Shown one piece after another: positions 44,394 to 54,455 of a stretch of DNA of 64,000 bases. The notes below the pieces were generated by a model. It was given only the letters and a program-made list of their open reading frames with translations, ran no database searches and had not been told where the DNA came from. The position numbers were made by a program, and so were the translations under genes. This DNA is from Perkinsus olseni. Taxonomy: Eukaryota > Perkinsozoa > Perkinsida > Perkinsidae. The stretch lies in assembly GCA_013115135.1 (NCBI GenBank), contig JABANP010000110.1:62001-126000 (forward strand). The letters run 5' to 3'. Position 1 is the stretch's first letter. The number at the start of each line of letters is the position of its first letter.

Positions 44394-47300
44394 CTAAATA
44401 TGAAGGAGGCAACTGACCACGCAGCTAGCTTCGGATAAGGCCGGCGCGTTCCACTTTGAAGCACCTCCACCATGGCGCGCGGCATCGGTCTGGTAGCCGC
44501 ACAGAACTTCGAAGATATTGGCACCCCTGGGATAAAGCAACACAATGCCAACAATCTCGATTAATCTTTGGAAGAGCTCTGTCGCCGGATCGCCCATTGG
44601 ACCATGTTTTCTAGCAATGAATTGCTCGAGCCCCTTGCGACCTGTGGACAAGGAAACGGCAGCGCGCAGCCGCTGCAGCAACAATGATCTCCCACTGTGG
44701 GTTCCTCGAGCTGGACTTCTTCTTGTTGAGATATTGTAGACGCTCGGCCAATAAGCGCAAATACTCTTGTTTCTCCTGCGGAGACTGCTTCTCGAGCTGA
44801 TATCGCGCTGAGGTATCCACTTCGCTTGAAATGCTGCCATGCTTCGTTCTCTGCTATGAGTATGGACCAGAGTGCACCAACGAGAGAGCTCCTCACCAGC
44901 TTCTCAGCGACCACGCAAAGACCTTCATTCTTAGACTGGTTACCGAGCAGGTCAGCGAGCGTGCGCTGCGAAAATGAAAAGATCTTCGCCATGCCGGCGG
45001 TGAGATCGAAGAGAGCGCTATCGCAAGCTTTCCAGGGCCTCGCCAATCGCTGAGGTTACTAGCTGCCTCACCGGCTCCTGATCTTCTTGCTTCGATTTTG
45101 AGGGCTGATACATGGAGGGTGTCTTCTGGTGGTGAATGCCATCGGGAATGAGCGCCCGTTCACCCTCCTCAACAGCAGGCTCCTGTTGTGGATGTCGCCA
45201 GTTACCATCCTCGACAAGAGCCGTCCTATACTCCATCAGAGCTTTCTCGACAACCTGAGACAGGAGGTAGCCTCGCTGCTCTCGGAGTGAGTAAGGGCGA
45301 GACTACTCTTGGGGAGGTTACTCACATCCGCTCTGTCCCAGGAGGTGATGGGCATATTGTCGAGCGACTTGGTGGATTGTGCTTCTCGACGAGTGTCCGT
45401 ATTGAGCTACGATCACAGGAGGGAGTATCGCTGAATGGCCCCAAGTGCAGACGATGATCTCACAGCAAGATACGACGCATAAGCCACTTGCCAGGATTGA
45501 ACTGACGACCTTCTGCTTACGAAGCAGACGCTCTACCACTAAGCTAAAGTGGCTTGTGCCAACGTACAGCGTGAACCCGGATCACGGCATGATAGCATCA
45601 CTCACAACACCGAGAGGGTAGACTTGTTAGTGGAGTGATCGCGAGACGGCTACGGACCGAGCAAGAACCTTACGAAGGCCTCCGCCTCGCTGTTCATGAA
45701 CTCGAAGAACGCTGCGGCAAAATCATCCTCCCATTTCCCGCCTTCAGCTAAGCGAGGAGCGCATAGGGTTCGACGCGGCGGTTTCCCATTCGGGTCACTT
45801 CCTAATACGTTGCACCGTATGTTGTGCGTTAATTGAAACAAGTCTCGGAGGGTTAGACGACGCCAACACTGAGTAGAGAGAGCGTTTTCTGATGAGAAAA
45901 CAGGAAAAAGAACTCAACTGAATCATCTTCATCTCCCTCTCTCGGTGAAAACAGAAAATCTTTGAAGTGGTCTGGTAGGCCATGCACGCAGCGCCTGAAC
46001 CCGCCATCATCTCAGCAGCATCCGGCCTTGCTCACTCCGCGCGCTCCTTGGCAACCCCGCTCGCAAGATGCCGGATGAACTTGACAGCGGCTATTACGAT
46101 GGCGCACTTGCCTCCTCCGACTGTCTTTACGATGCACTGAGAAGAAGTGGTGTCCTGTAGACTTTGGTAGAACAACAGCGGCCGCTGACTTGAATCAAAC
46201 TGATGAGCATCTCCTCAAGTAGGTAGTGCTCGTGGATGAGTTCATGGCCTACCGGCGACCGAGTGCGGGCTGGCGGGAACCCGAGAGGAAGCAACCGCCC
46301 ACCTGCATCGTCATCGGAGTCGACGACACAGCACGCCACGGACCATCGGAGGGCCGCCAAGTTGTCCCCGGAAGCGGCCGAGAAGTCATCCTGGTTAAAG
46401 TGCATGCTCGAGAATTCTCATACCACTCCTTTCGTTACTCGTCGTGACCCCAATACATCTCCCAGTTCTCTCTTCCCATAGCGGTTGACCAACTCGCCCG
46501 GATCGATCATCTGAGAGCCGCACGAAGATTCGATCGTCCAACCTCTATGCTGCGAGAATCTCATCGCTGATGGCCACTTAGGTCGGGCCCCTTCCTGCAG
46601 GAGCTCCTCCGGGTCCGATACCGAACTAGTAGCAGTGAAAATGGCGGAAGCCTTAGACAACGGGCGCCTCGACGACGTTAGCTCATTCTCTTCTCCCAAC
46701 TTCCGTACAAACTCCGCCCGAGCAAGGTTGGGAGCCTATGACTGCCGCACGAAAACGCTTACCGTAGACCACCCCGAGGCGAGTGTGGAAGTTCGCCTCC
46801 AGCGCTCACTCACCTCCGCACTAGTCTTTGCATCGAGCTCATGATGGTATTGCACGAACCTTGACAACCGACCATCAGCAGGGGGCTCCCACATGTGGCT
46901 AATGTGGCGCATCGCGGCTTCTGTGATGAAGCGAAGTGAGCACCCCACATTCCCTATTCTCCTCTACCGGCCGTCGCCTGTATAACGATCAGTTTCCAGA
47001 GTAGCCGAAAGGAGAAAGCATGCTCGAAAATGTGACGGGCGATGAGGCGTGCAAGGAGGGTCGACAAGCTTCCCGCTCACATTCGGAGCAAGATCGAATT
47101 GAGACCGTCCAGACGAGCTAGGATGAGTTCTCTCTCGACGCCAACCCGCCCGTCCACTGAGGGTGCTCGGTGAGGGCCTTCTTAACGACGTCGGCGTCCT
47201 GCCCAAGAAGCCCATCAGATGACGGTCAACTAGTAACGAGCAGCTACGGGATTTCACTCAACGCCTTTCGTGGAGCATCGAAAGCCAGCGGGACCGTGCC

Positions 47301-48290
47301 TACTCTCTCGGCCGCTATTTTTAGTATGTCCCGAGCCAAGACGCCGCTGCGGAAGCAAATGGTCTCGTGAAGAAGGGCTGTCGTTCGAGGGAGGAAGACA
47401 GTGGTAAAAATAGTGAGATGTCGTTCAAGTACAACGGGAAGTATCTAAGGTCGACCCATGCAAGATACAGTGCTATTGATTCAGCTCAGAGTGATCATCT
47501 TCAACTCCGAGAGAGGTCGGTGGTACAAAGATTCCTCCCATCACCGCAGCACGAAGATTCACAACCTTACCAGTATGAAGGTTGAGAGCAGCTCCCTCAA
47601 GGCGAGAATGCACCCCTCAATATTTTCGACTGGACGATCAATACACATGTCCCAGCATCCCTTCAAGGCCTCAAGCGTCAACAGCCTCTCAGAGTTCTCT
47701 GAAAATACCGGAGCGAAAGCAGCAGTCGAGGGCCGCCGAGAACGCACCTCGCCCCATCATGGACTCTGCCGTGAAGAGCACGCGGATGAGAAGCATCGCC
47801 TTTGGGATGAGGTCGTCTGAACAGCGGAGCGGAGTTTCGGCAAATTGGTGGAAAGAAAACTCACAAGGGCTCCGATCGGTCGTGTCGGACACAGCCCTGT
47901 GGCAAGCTGCGACGAAGATGATGAAGAGACGAGTCAGGATGGTCGGAAGCTCCGTCGTGGATGCATTGCTCGGGGAGAAGAAGTAAAGGGGTGTATCTGG
48001 CGGTGAGCTACGAGTTGGGATTGGAGTGGTATGGGATTACACGGGCCCGCCAACTTCGCACATCCGAACGAGGAGGTCAACGATCTTGGTTTGAACTGGG
48101 AGGAGTGTAGTGCCGAGAGCTCCACCTAAGGAGCTTTCTGTGACGGACTAGCTTCAACCTTGGATTCCTACTCAGCAGCGTTTCAACTTCGGAAAGTTCA
48201 TCAACACCATCTACAGGGAAGAGCAACCTCGAGAGGCAAACTGGCAGGGCCGTGTCGAGAAAGGTTTCTGAATGGATGAGCATCAACGCT
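44394..48290 (-). CDS. Unidentified multi-exon gene
   Basis: A series of minus-strand coding segments with plausible splice sites but no family I can name. Segments include FLDTALPVCLSRLLFPVDG (48.2), RVLFTAESMMGRGAFSAAL (47.8), SERLLTLEALKGCWDMCID (47.7), DNMPITSWDRAD|VVEKALMEYRT across intron 45237-45325, DLTAGMAKIFSFSQRTLADL (44.98), YLRLLAERLQYLNKKKS (44.75) and ATELFQRLIEIVGIVLLYPR (44.55). The composition is alpha-helical, suggesting a helical-repeat scaffold; no function is proposed. A +1 shift is needed at about 44821-44824. Introns 48008-48054 and near 46405-46450 carry the ATACCACTCC motif; a predicted intron at 45407-45567 carries a whole tRNA-Thr. The exon map is incomplete and the 5' limit uncertain. 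Confidence 0.5.
45482..45553 (-). tRNA. tRNA-Thr(CGT), inside a predicted intron
   Basis: Same 72-nt sequence as 42822-42893, complete cloverleaf with anticodon CGT. It lies in the sense direction within the predicted intron 45407-45567 (GTACGTTGG...GATCGTAG) of the minus-strand gene. No T-run terminator follows. Confidence 0.8.
48008..48054 (-). other. Predicted intron with ATACCACTCC motif (sense)
   Basis: The 47-nt segment GTTGGCGG...CTCGTAG. The motif ATACCACTCC...CAACTC spans 48012-48032 on the minus strand, ending four bases before the acceptor. Confidence 0.6.
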
Positions 48291-49312
48291 ACGCACAGGA
48301 AAGATTACTTATTAAGAATCTTTCGTGAAATGCCAGCATCGACCTCAGGATACTAAGTGCGACTTCGACCTAGAATAGTGAGAACAGAGAGAAACAGTGT
48401 GAGTGCACGCTTGCCTCGCCGAAGCCTTTGCTGGCTCTGGTGGAGCTGAGGATCTCAGCGCTGCAGCAGCCACCAAGCTGGAGGTAGTACACAACACGCT
48501 GGACGAGTATCTTTGTTACACCTTCACCGAAGAGTAAGGTCCAACCTCCCATCTGAAAAGATATTTTTCGATGGAGCATGAACAGTAAGATGATAGCCAG
48601 TAAGAACAGTCCGGAAAAATGAGAAAAAGAATCAGTAAGACAGTCAAAGACGCAGCTGATCTCATCCATCTGAAGTTCGAATATGGGAGCGAAGCCAGAC
48701 TTCCTAGATCAAAAACTTGTATGGCCTTCGAAGGTGCTAGTTTTGCGGCGATTGTGTGGGCACACAATCCACTTGTCCCCTAGCGCTAGTAGTATTTGTT
48801 CCTGTTGTATTCATAAAAGATCAGGCTCTTATCAGTATCACTCCTGTCGAGTTCGGGTGATAACATTAGCAGAACAGCTCAACAGGAGAAAAATGGTTTT
48901 TAGATCTTTTTTTGCGCCCACGTTAGTTTCACAATTTCTGGACTTTCTCTACTGTTGGGCCACGACGAGTAGCAGCACGGCCCTCGATCGTCTTCACGTT
49001 AGCTTGTCCGAGATTCAAAGAAATTGTGCAATAGATTCAGCCATAGGTGAACTTCCCCTTCCGATTCCAATAATCATTCTGAGGTGAGCTTATCAAAAAT
49101 ATCACAAAAATTTTCTCAAGTATCTTCTCTGGGAAAATTACTTTTTCGTTGATTATTCTCTCTTCTGATTCCCTCCGGCTCTAAGCGGTGAATCCCAGGT
49201 TGAACCCCGATCGAAAAAACGACAAAAAATTTAGAAAAATTCAGCAAATCTATATTTCGCTCGAGAGTGGAGTTAGCTTCCTCACCATATCAGAATGTGA
49301 ATCTTGTAACTA
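48291..49312. other. Region without a supported gene
   Basis: A plus frame at 48683-49087 and a minus frame at 48370-48669 (with a hydrophobic stretch LFLLAIILLFML) exist, without recognisable domains. A stretch at about 48807-48865 resembles 24719-24772 (GTATTCATA...GGTTCGGGTGATA-like), a short dispersed repeat. AT-rich intron-like sequence fills 49090-49300. Confidence 0.4.
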
Positions 49313-49910
49313 GCGTGAGAAGGACCAGCAAAAGATACCTTTCGAGCCTTCTCGTGAAACCGCTGTAGCATCGCCTCGAGCTCCAGCATACAGTTGCCAA
49401 TGCGGGACAGTAGTTTTTCTGAAAAGTTCATCCGACTCGAATTCGGTAATCGTCCGCGAGGGGTACCGGTATGATCGGCGTATCTTTGTCGTTCCCCGTC
49501 GAACTGCGTTTATCCAAGCGTGGATGCATGTGGCCTGCGGAGGAATCTTTGCGGTGAGCCGAGGTATCCAAAGGTCGCTCACTGCTTCTCGCGAATTTCG
49601 AGTCGTTGAGGGTTGGAAGAGGGCTCCAGGCGGAAATATATCGCGGTAACTGATCAGTAACATCTCCAGGTTGATTCATGGAAGATATGCATAAAAAGGG
49701 TATCTTAGGTTGAAGCAAGCACCGAATACGCTGAGGTCAGCTCGGGAACTTGCTGAGGAAAGATACCTCTGAGTTCCGTCCCATGATGAAGCAGAAGCCT
49801 TCGAACCCTCTACGGATCTCAACCTCTCTGCCTTGGCCTCGAGCGAAAAGATCTCACCCATCAAGCAAGCTCGTCACTTCCCTATGCTCATCATCACCGC
49901 CGGCATCTGA
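49313..49910 (+). CDS. Small spliced gene of unknown function
   Basis: Two plus-strand coding segments. The first (49313 to about 49650, after an AACTAG acceptor) is open without ATG and reads KIPFEPSRETAVASPRAPAY, then SCQCGTVVFL, REGYRYDRRIFVVPRRTAF and WMHVACGGIFAV. The second (from about 49760) reads DEAEAFEPSTDLNLSALASS, then EKISPIKQARHFPMLIITAGI and a stop at 49908. The CQCGT and HVAC pair could be a small zinc site. No family is recognised. The first exon and start are not found. Confidence 0.4.
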
Positions 49911-50859
49911 TATTCCCGAGGGGCTCATCATTACGATGGGAGGGGCTTAACCGCGTGGAGATGTTTGGTTCGCCCGACCGCCTATCAGTGAGACTCCCGT
50001 TAATTGATCCAACACAACTGAATACATTCCATATCTGAGTCCACTCTAACGTATAATCTGTGTTTCCTGGAGGCTGGCTACTCTCAGCCTCTGGGATCTG
50101 TGTCATCTGCTATCGACGATCTGAGCCATTATCGATGAGGTTGTAGCTCAATATATCGATCCCGCTTCACCGCAATATCTGCTCGTATCCATGAAGACAG
50201 CACTCGTGTGACGACCGATGCGCTTCAGCTAACAGAGAGACACTGACTGATTGAGAACGCAACACCCGAGGTTTGCCATCCGGAATGGCAACTGCGCATC
50301 ACCACCGATTCAGCTTAGCATCTCATCGGAGAAAGATCGTATCAGGGATACCATCATCATTGTAGTTGTGCAAGCGCACGACTATGGAACCTTAGCTTAG
50401 CCGACGCTAGTAGATGATCCTATTTCTGTAGCCTAGGTGTGAAGACAGAATCTCAGGATTCCACTAAACCATTGACTTGAGTTCCCTAATGGTTAACAAT
50501 GATGCAGGTGAGGATGCTCGTTATTAAGGACAGTTTCAATCTGATGCAGGTGAGGAGACCGCGAGAAGAAATTGAAAACACAACATCCGGGTTTTGCTGT
50601 CTCGAGTCCATTCTCAACGATCCACAGGATAGGGTCAGCGATATCAACACTACAGTCGGTCCAAAAATCCCTCCCCGCGAGCACTTTCAACGCCTCCCAC
50701 AAGACCAGGGGGTCCTATTAGATTCACAGTCGAAGCGAATCGATAAACCAACTCTGCGGTCTGGCGATCCAGTGCTCGTACCACCCGCTGCCGCTGACAC
50801 TACTTCAATTCAACCATCAACGCTTTCTCAAATCGTACAAAAAATACAATCATCAATGG
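49911..50859. other. Region without a supported gene
   Basis: Downstream flanks of two converging genes. A plus frame at 50499-51032 is open but runs antisense over the FLYWCH gene from 50860 and has no recognisable domain. The direct repeat ATGCAGGTGAGGA occurs at 50500 and 50544. Confidence 0.4.
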
Positions 50860-51385
50860 TCAGAGAGCATCAGCATCTTCATGAGCCTCCGCAGTCGTCC
50901 TCGTCACAGCCGCGTCGGTCCGAGCCTGCCGACCCTTCGACCGCATCTTCCGCATATACTCAAGGATACTGTCTCTCTTGGGAAGTTGCTGCAGGACTTC
51001 AGGTGGTTCTCCCACCGAGAACTTCGTTGTAGATTTTCACCAAACTACTCTTCTCATCATCAGCCACACCCATCGCCAGCTCGGCCACTTCATGATACAA
51101 CACCCTCGCCCGAACGTTCGGCCGTCCGCAAATGTGGTACTTGATTTTTTTCAAGTTAGTAATGACAAGATTTTCGGGGTCCTCTGGACTTCCCGTAGTG
51201 ATCAAAGTAGAAGGGCAATGTAACTGCTTGTGGTAGTTGATGCATCTCCAATGCAACTTATCCTTGTACGCGGCATCCTGCCGATAAAGATACCCATGAA
51301 AGGCGAGAAGAGGTCGACCGGAGAAGGAGGGGACGTAGTAGGGCTTCTCCACAGGCAGCTGTGTGAGGTCAATTGTCGGGTACTC
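50860..51385 (-). CDS. FLYWCH zinc-finger protein 1 (3' exon, one-base shift)
   Basis: Single FLYWCH-type C2H2 finger: GRPLLAFHGYLYRQ, HWRCINYHKQLHC, then YHICG. FLYWCH fingers bind DNA and are shared by MULE transposases and host regulators. The exon begins after a TTCTTCTCAG acceptor (51386); the first exon is not located. After KIYNEVLGG the frame must shift by +1 at 51011-51013 (a GGG run), after which PPEVLQQLPKRDSILEYMRK continues to TGA 50860-50862. This continuation matches the paralogue at 52077-52535 (LPEEVVKRLPERETVEGSLR), so it is genuine coding sequence. Confidence 0.7.
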
Positions 51386-52076
51386 TGAGAAGAACACAGG
51401 CAAGGTTACGACAAAAATCCGCAAAAAATCATGGAAAAATTCATGAAAAATTACGAGGTTGAAGGATAAAAAGCTTCAAACGACAGAATTTTCCCATCCC
51501 GAACAGAGTTCAGTGATCACAACGTTTTGAAACTCTCTCTTATAGTCCCTTCACTCGAACTCCGGATCTTCCGCCGTAAGTCTGCGGTATATACACCATC
51601 GTTCAGTTCACGGTCAGAGCTTATCGACTGCTGTCCACAAGAAGGCGTGACTCGGTCGCAAGTAGAAATTATGGGGGCTGGGCCACTTTTGAGTGTACAT
51701 CATGTACCCTTTACTTTTTTCTTTCCCAAATAAGTTCAATTTGGGAATTTTTGGAAAATATTTAATTTCAAGCGCAAAAAAAGTTTTGTGGAGGCCACTT
51801 CGGTGATTTCCTCTCTCAGAAAAGGCCTCTCTCACAACAACAGTTCCGATAGTAGGACTTTGACCCCACGATGAGTTCGGTTATTCTGTGAGACGTATCT
51901 TCTGAGCAAGTGCCCGAATAGCGTGCGAGCTTATTGCAGGTTGATAAAAAGAAGCAGCACTTCAATACCAAATTTTGCCCACATCTAACGGTCACAAGAA
52001 GACCTTATACACAATGCGCTTGAACGTTCGATTCTGCCATCACCAAATCAAAATGATAATCCGCGATAGCCTAGCT
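51386..52076. other. Spacer between the FLYWCH paralogues
   Basis: It should contain the 5' exon of FLYWCH 1; no convincing candidate is seen. An ATACCAAATTTTGCCC motif of the intron type lies at about 51963-51980. Otherwise nothing is recognised. Confidence 0.4.
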
Positions 52077-52535
52077 TCAACCTTGGATACTACTTGGCCT
52101 AGCTGCAGCAACTCTCTGCCGTACTCGACGTAAACTGCCCTCAACAGTCTCCCTTTCCGGCAGTCGCTTCACCACTTCTTCCGGTAACCCTTCCAACGTC
52201 TTGTCATAAATATCGGAAATCTTCACCGTCGCGTCATTGGCCGCCGTAAGCTTCATTTCTGCGCAGATTTGCTCGACACTCGAGTTGGGTTCCCCACACA
52301 CATGGTCCTTTAGAGGCAGGTTGGCAACAGTGAGATCTTTGGGGTCGCCGTTGAGGTCCCCCTTCACAGTTAGTCTAACGTTGCAACGCTCTTTCTTAGT
52401 GGCGTTGACGCAACGCCAATAGGAAGTCTGTAAAGTGGCTCTGTTGTGAAGGTAGAGGTAACCTCGATACGAGAGCAAGGGCCATCGCCGTCCACTCGAG
52501 TTTGCTATGAATTGGATCTCATTATCGTCAGCCAT
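52077..52535 (-). CDS. FLYWCH zinc-finger protein 2
   Basis: About 152 residues, complete in one exon from MADDNEIQF (ATG 52535) to TGA. FLYWCH finger: FIANSSGRRWPLLSYRGYLY, then SYWRCVNATKKERC and LKDHVCGEPN. A helical tail follows (KISDIYDKTLEGLPEEVVKR), ending with RVRQRVAAARPS. Same layout as FLYWCH 1; the pair arose by local duplication. No transposase domain is attached, so a stand-alone DNA-binding or adaptor role is likely, possibly derived from MULE proteins. Confidence 0.75.
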   Translation of the reverse strand: MADDNEIQFIANSSGRRWPLLSYRGYLYLHNRATLQTSYWRCVNATKKERCNVRLTVKGDLNGDPKDLTVANLPLKDHVCGEPNSSVEQICAEMKLTAANDATVKISDIYDKTLEGLPEEVVKRLPERETVEGSLRRVRQRVAAARPSSIQG

Positions 52536-54455
52536 TGAGAATAAGAACTGCAAAGCGCCATAATTTAGCTAATTTCGTATTATTCGACGTGCTGTTTGCA
52601 TTTAGCGCGCGCCCGTGACCATAATTTTGCAGCAGTACCGCGGTTCTGATGGCAGGGAGGCTTTCTTCCCGCTTCCTTCTTCTGGAGCTACGGCCAGTGG
52701 ACGGCCAGACATCCCTTGGCAACATCCTCAAGACCGGCTTGGAAAATGACGTGAAAACGGCAATTCGTAAGTCGGGAAAAATTACCATGGAAAAATGATG
52801 AATCTGAAAAATTTTTTCTCATCAAAATCGTCTTGTGAATGCTCGGGTGAAGCCGTACGGGAACTCGCGGGTTCCGTATAAAAATTACCTAGGCCTCCGA
52901 AGCTCGCTTTTTGCGCGACCGGACAGCGACGTCCAGGCGCCACGTCGTGTCTACAAATTACTGAGCCTACTGGGGACCCCTACAGACTCGTGTCTTCATC
53001 CTTCATGGAAAGGTCGGGTTGCAAGCCAGGTAGTTCACTGTTAACAGTTAATATTTCTCACGTAAAAAATCTAATTTTACGCAATTTTCCGATAAATGGA
53101 GTTTTTATCCGGTTTGTTTGAGATTGGTGACTTTAAAATTTTCAGACAAGAGATTCCACCTGACCGCTAAATGGCGTAGAAACGCTTCTCAGCTTCATAG
53201 TCGGTCTAGGAAATATCTCAATCGTGTTAGCGATTTTCTTATTTTCCTCCGCCGTCGAGATTGTTATCGGAGGTGTTTCGTAGCTAGAGGTGTCAGAAAA
53301 GTGGTTATCAGATACGAATTTTGGTGAGTACGGTGCGGCTATGATCGGACAAGTAACAAAGATCTCTGAGATCATCGAAATTACGCCGAGGACAGTTATT
53401 GCTGTTATCAAGGTGAACTGGGGAGTCGTAGCATGAGGGTATCTTAGGTTGATCATGGGTGATTATAGTGAGTAAGATATTTCTTCGAAATGATGTTGGA
53501 GTTGCGGAGTCGTGCGCACCCTGGTGTACCAGCACTAATCGAACACCTCTTTAACGATTTAAATTTTCCGATTTCCCGTGATATTTACTTTTGAACTAAT
53601 CGTGACTGGCCCTCCTGTCGGGAGGTTGATGCGGGCGACAAACAGTTGAAAAGATACTCGGCGCCGTCGGGGTCCGTTGTCAGCGTCAATATTATATTTT
53701 CTAGTATGTAGCCCATAAGGGCATTACTAGCGGAAATTTTTGGCGATGGTAAATGAATATCTTCGTTTTTGGGAGGCTGGACACAGGGGTAGGAAAGCGC
53801 GTATCCTTTTTCTAGGTACCGGCGGCGCACGTTAAGGATTGTTTGGCAAGCTTGGAAGTATCTTTGAGAAGTGTCAAGGTTGGTAGTGGTCGAGAGGTAC
53901 CTATCAAATTCAATTTACTGGATACTGTTGGAGCCGCGTCGAATGTAATGTTTCACGCAAGCTTCGACCTAAGATTCCCTGGAGGAAGTTTCTCACAATC
54001 AGGTACGAAAGCGTATCTTGTATCGCGCTGTAGAGGTTGGTGTTGTTGGGGAGGTCGAGTTGAAAGATATTTCGAAACGGTTAGATTCCTTGGGTTGATG
54101 TTTCATAAAAGTGATATGTTGTGCTAAGTGGGGTATGAATCTTGGTATATCAATAGGTTGTGCTAGTCGGATACGAAAGAGGTTGAATGGGGGAAGATAC
54201 CATTTAGGCTGGGTTTGGAAGATACGAAATAGGTTGAATTGGAACTATTCGAGATAGGTCGAATTGGGAAGGTCTGGTTGGCACATGTTGGGTCATCGAG
54301 ATTCTGCAGAGACAAAATTGGGGCGTCCGGTCAGCTCGAAAAGATACGGTGTAAGTCGACGCGAAAGGGTGCGTGGACGTCCTCCACTGGACGATGATCA
54401 TGGCGTGTATTAAGTTCCTAGCAGTATAATTCAACCCCAGTCCCCCTCCCTCTTC
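52536..54455. other. Region without a supported gene
   Basis: Broken frames on both strands: minus 53585-53830 (reads GYALSYPCVQPPKNEDIHLP), minus 53142-53456 with a hydrophobic LITAITVLGVISMISEIF, plus 53843-54127, and a plus segment at about 53330-53415 reading YGAAMIGQVTKISEIIEITP. The two strands compete and none could be joined into a gene. The string GGTATCTTAGGTTGA occurs at 53439. Confidence 0.4.
54165..54285 (+). repeat. Degenerate short repeats
   Basis: Four loose copies of a GATACGAAAT/GAGGTTGAATTGG-like motif (starting near 54171, 54218, 54249 and 54267), about 20-45 bp apart. They lie upstream of the next gene. Confidence 0.5.

Noticed and set aside
50499..51032. 177-codon plus-strand frame
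   Set aside because: It overlaps the FLYWCH exon antisense and has no domain; low-complexity Ser/Pro/Gln content.
53330..53415. Plus-strand segment resembling a mechanosensitive-channel (MscS-like) stretch
   Set aside because: Only about 28 residues, with neighbouring frames broken and an equally open minus frame; not enough to name a family.
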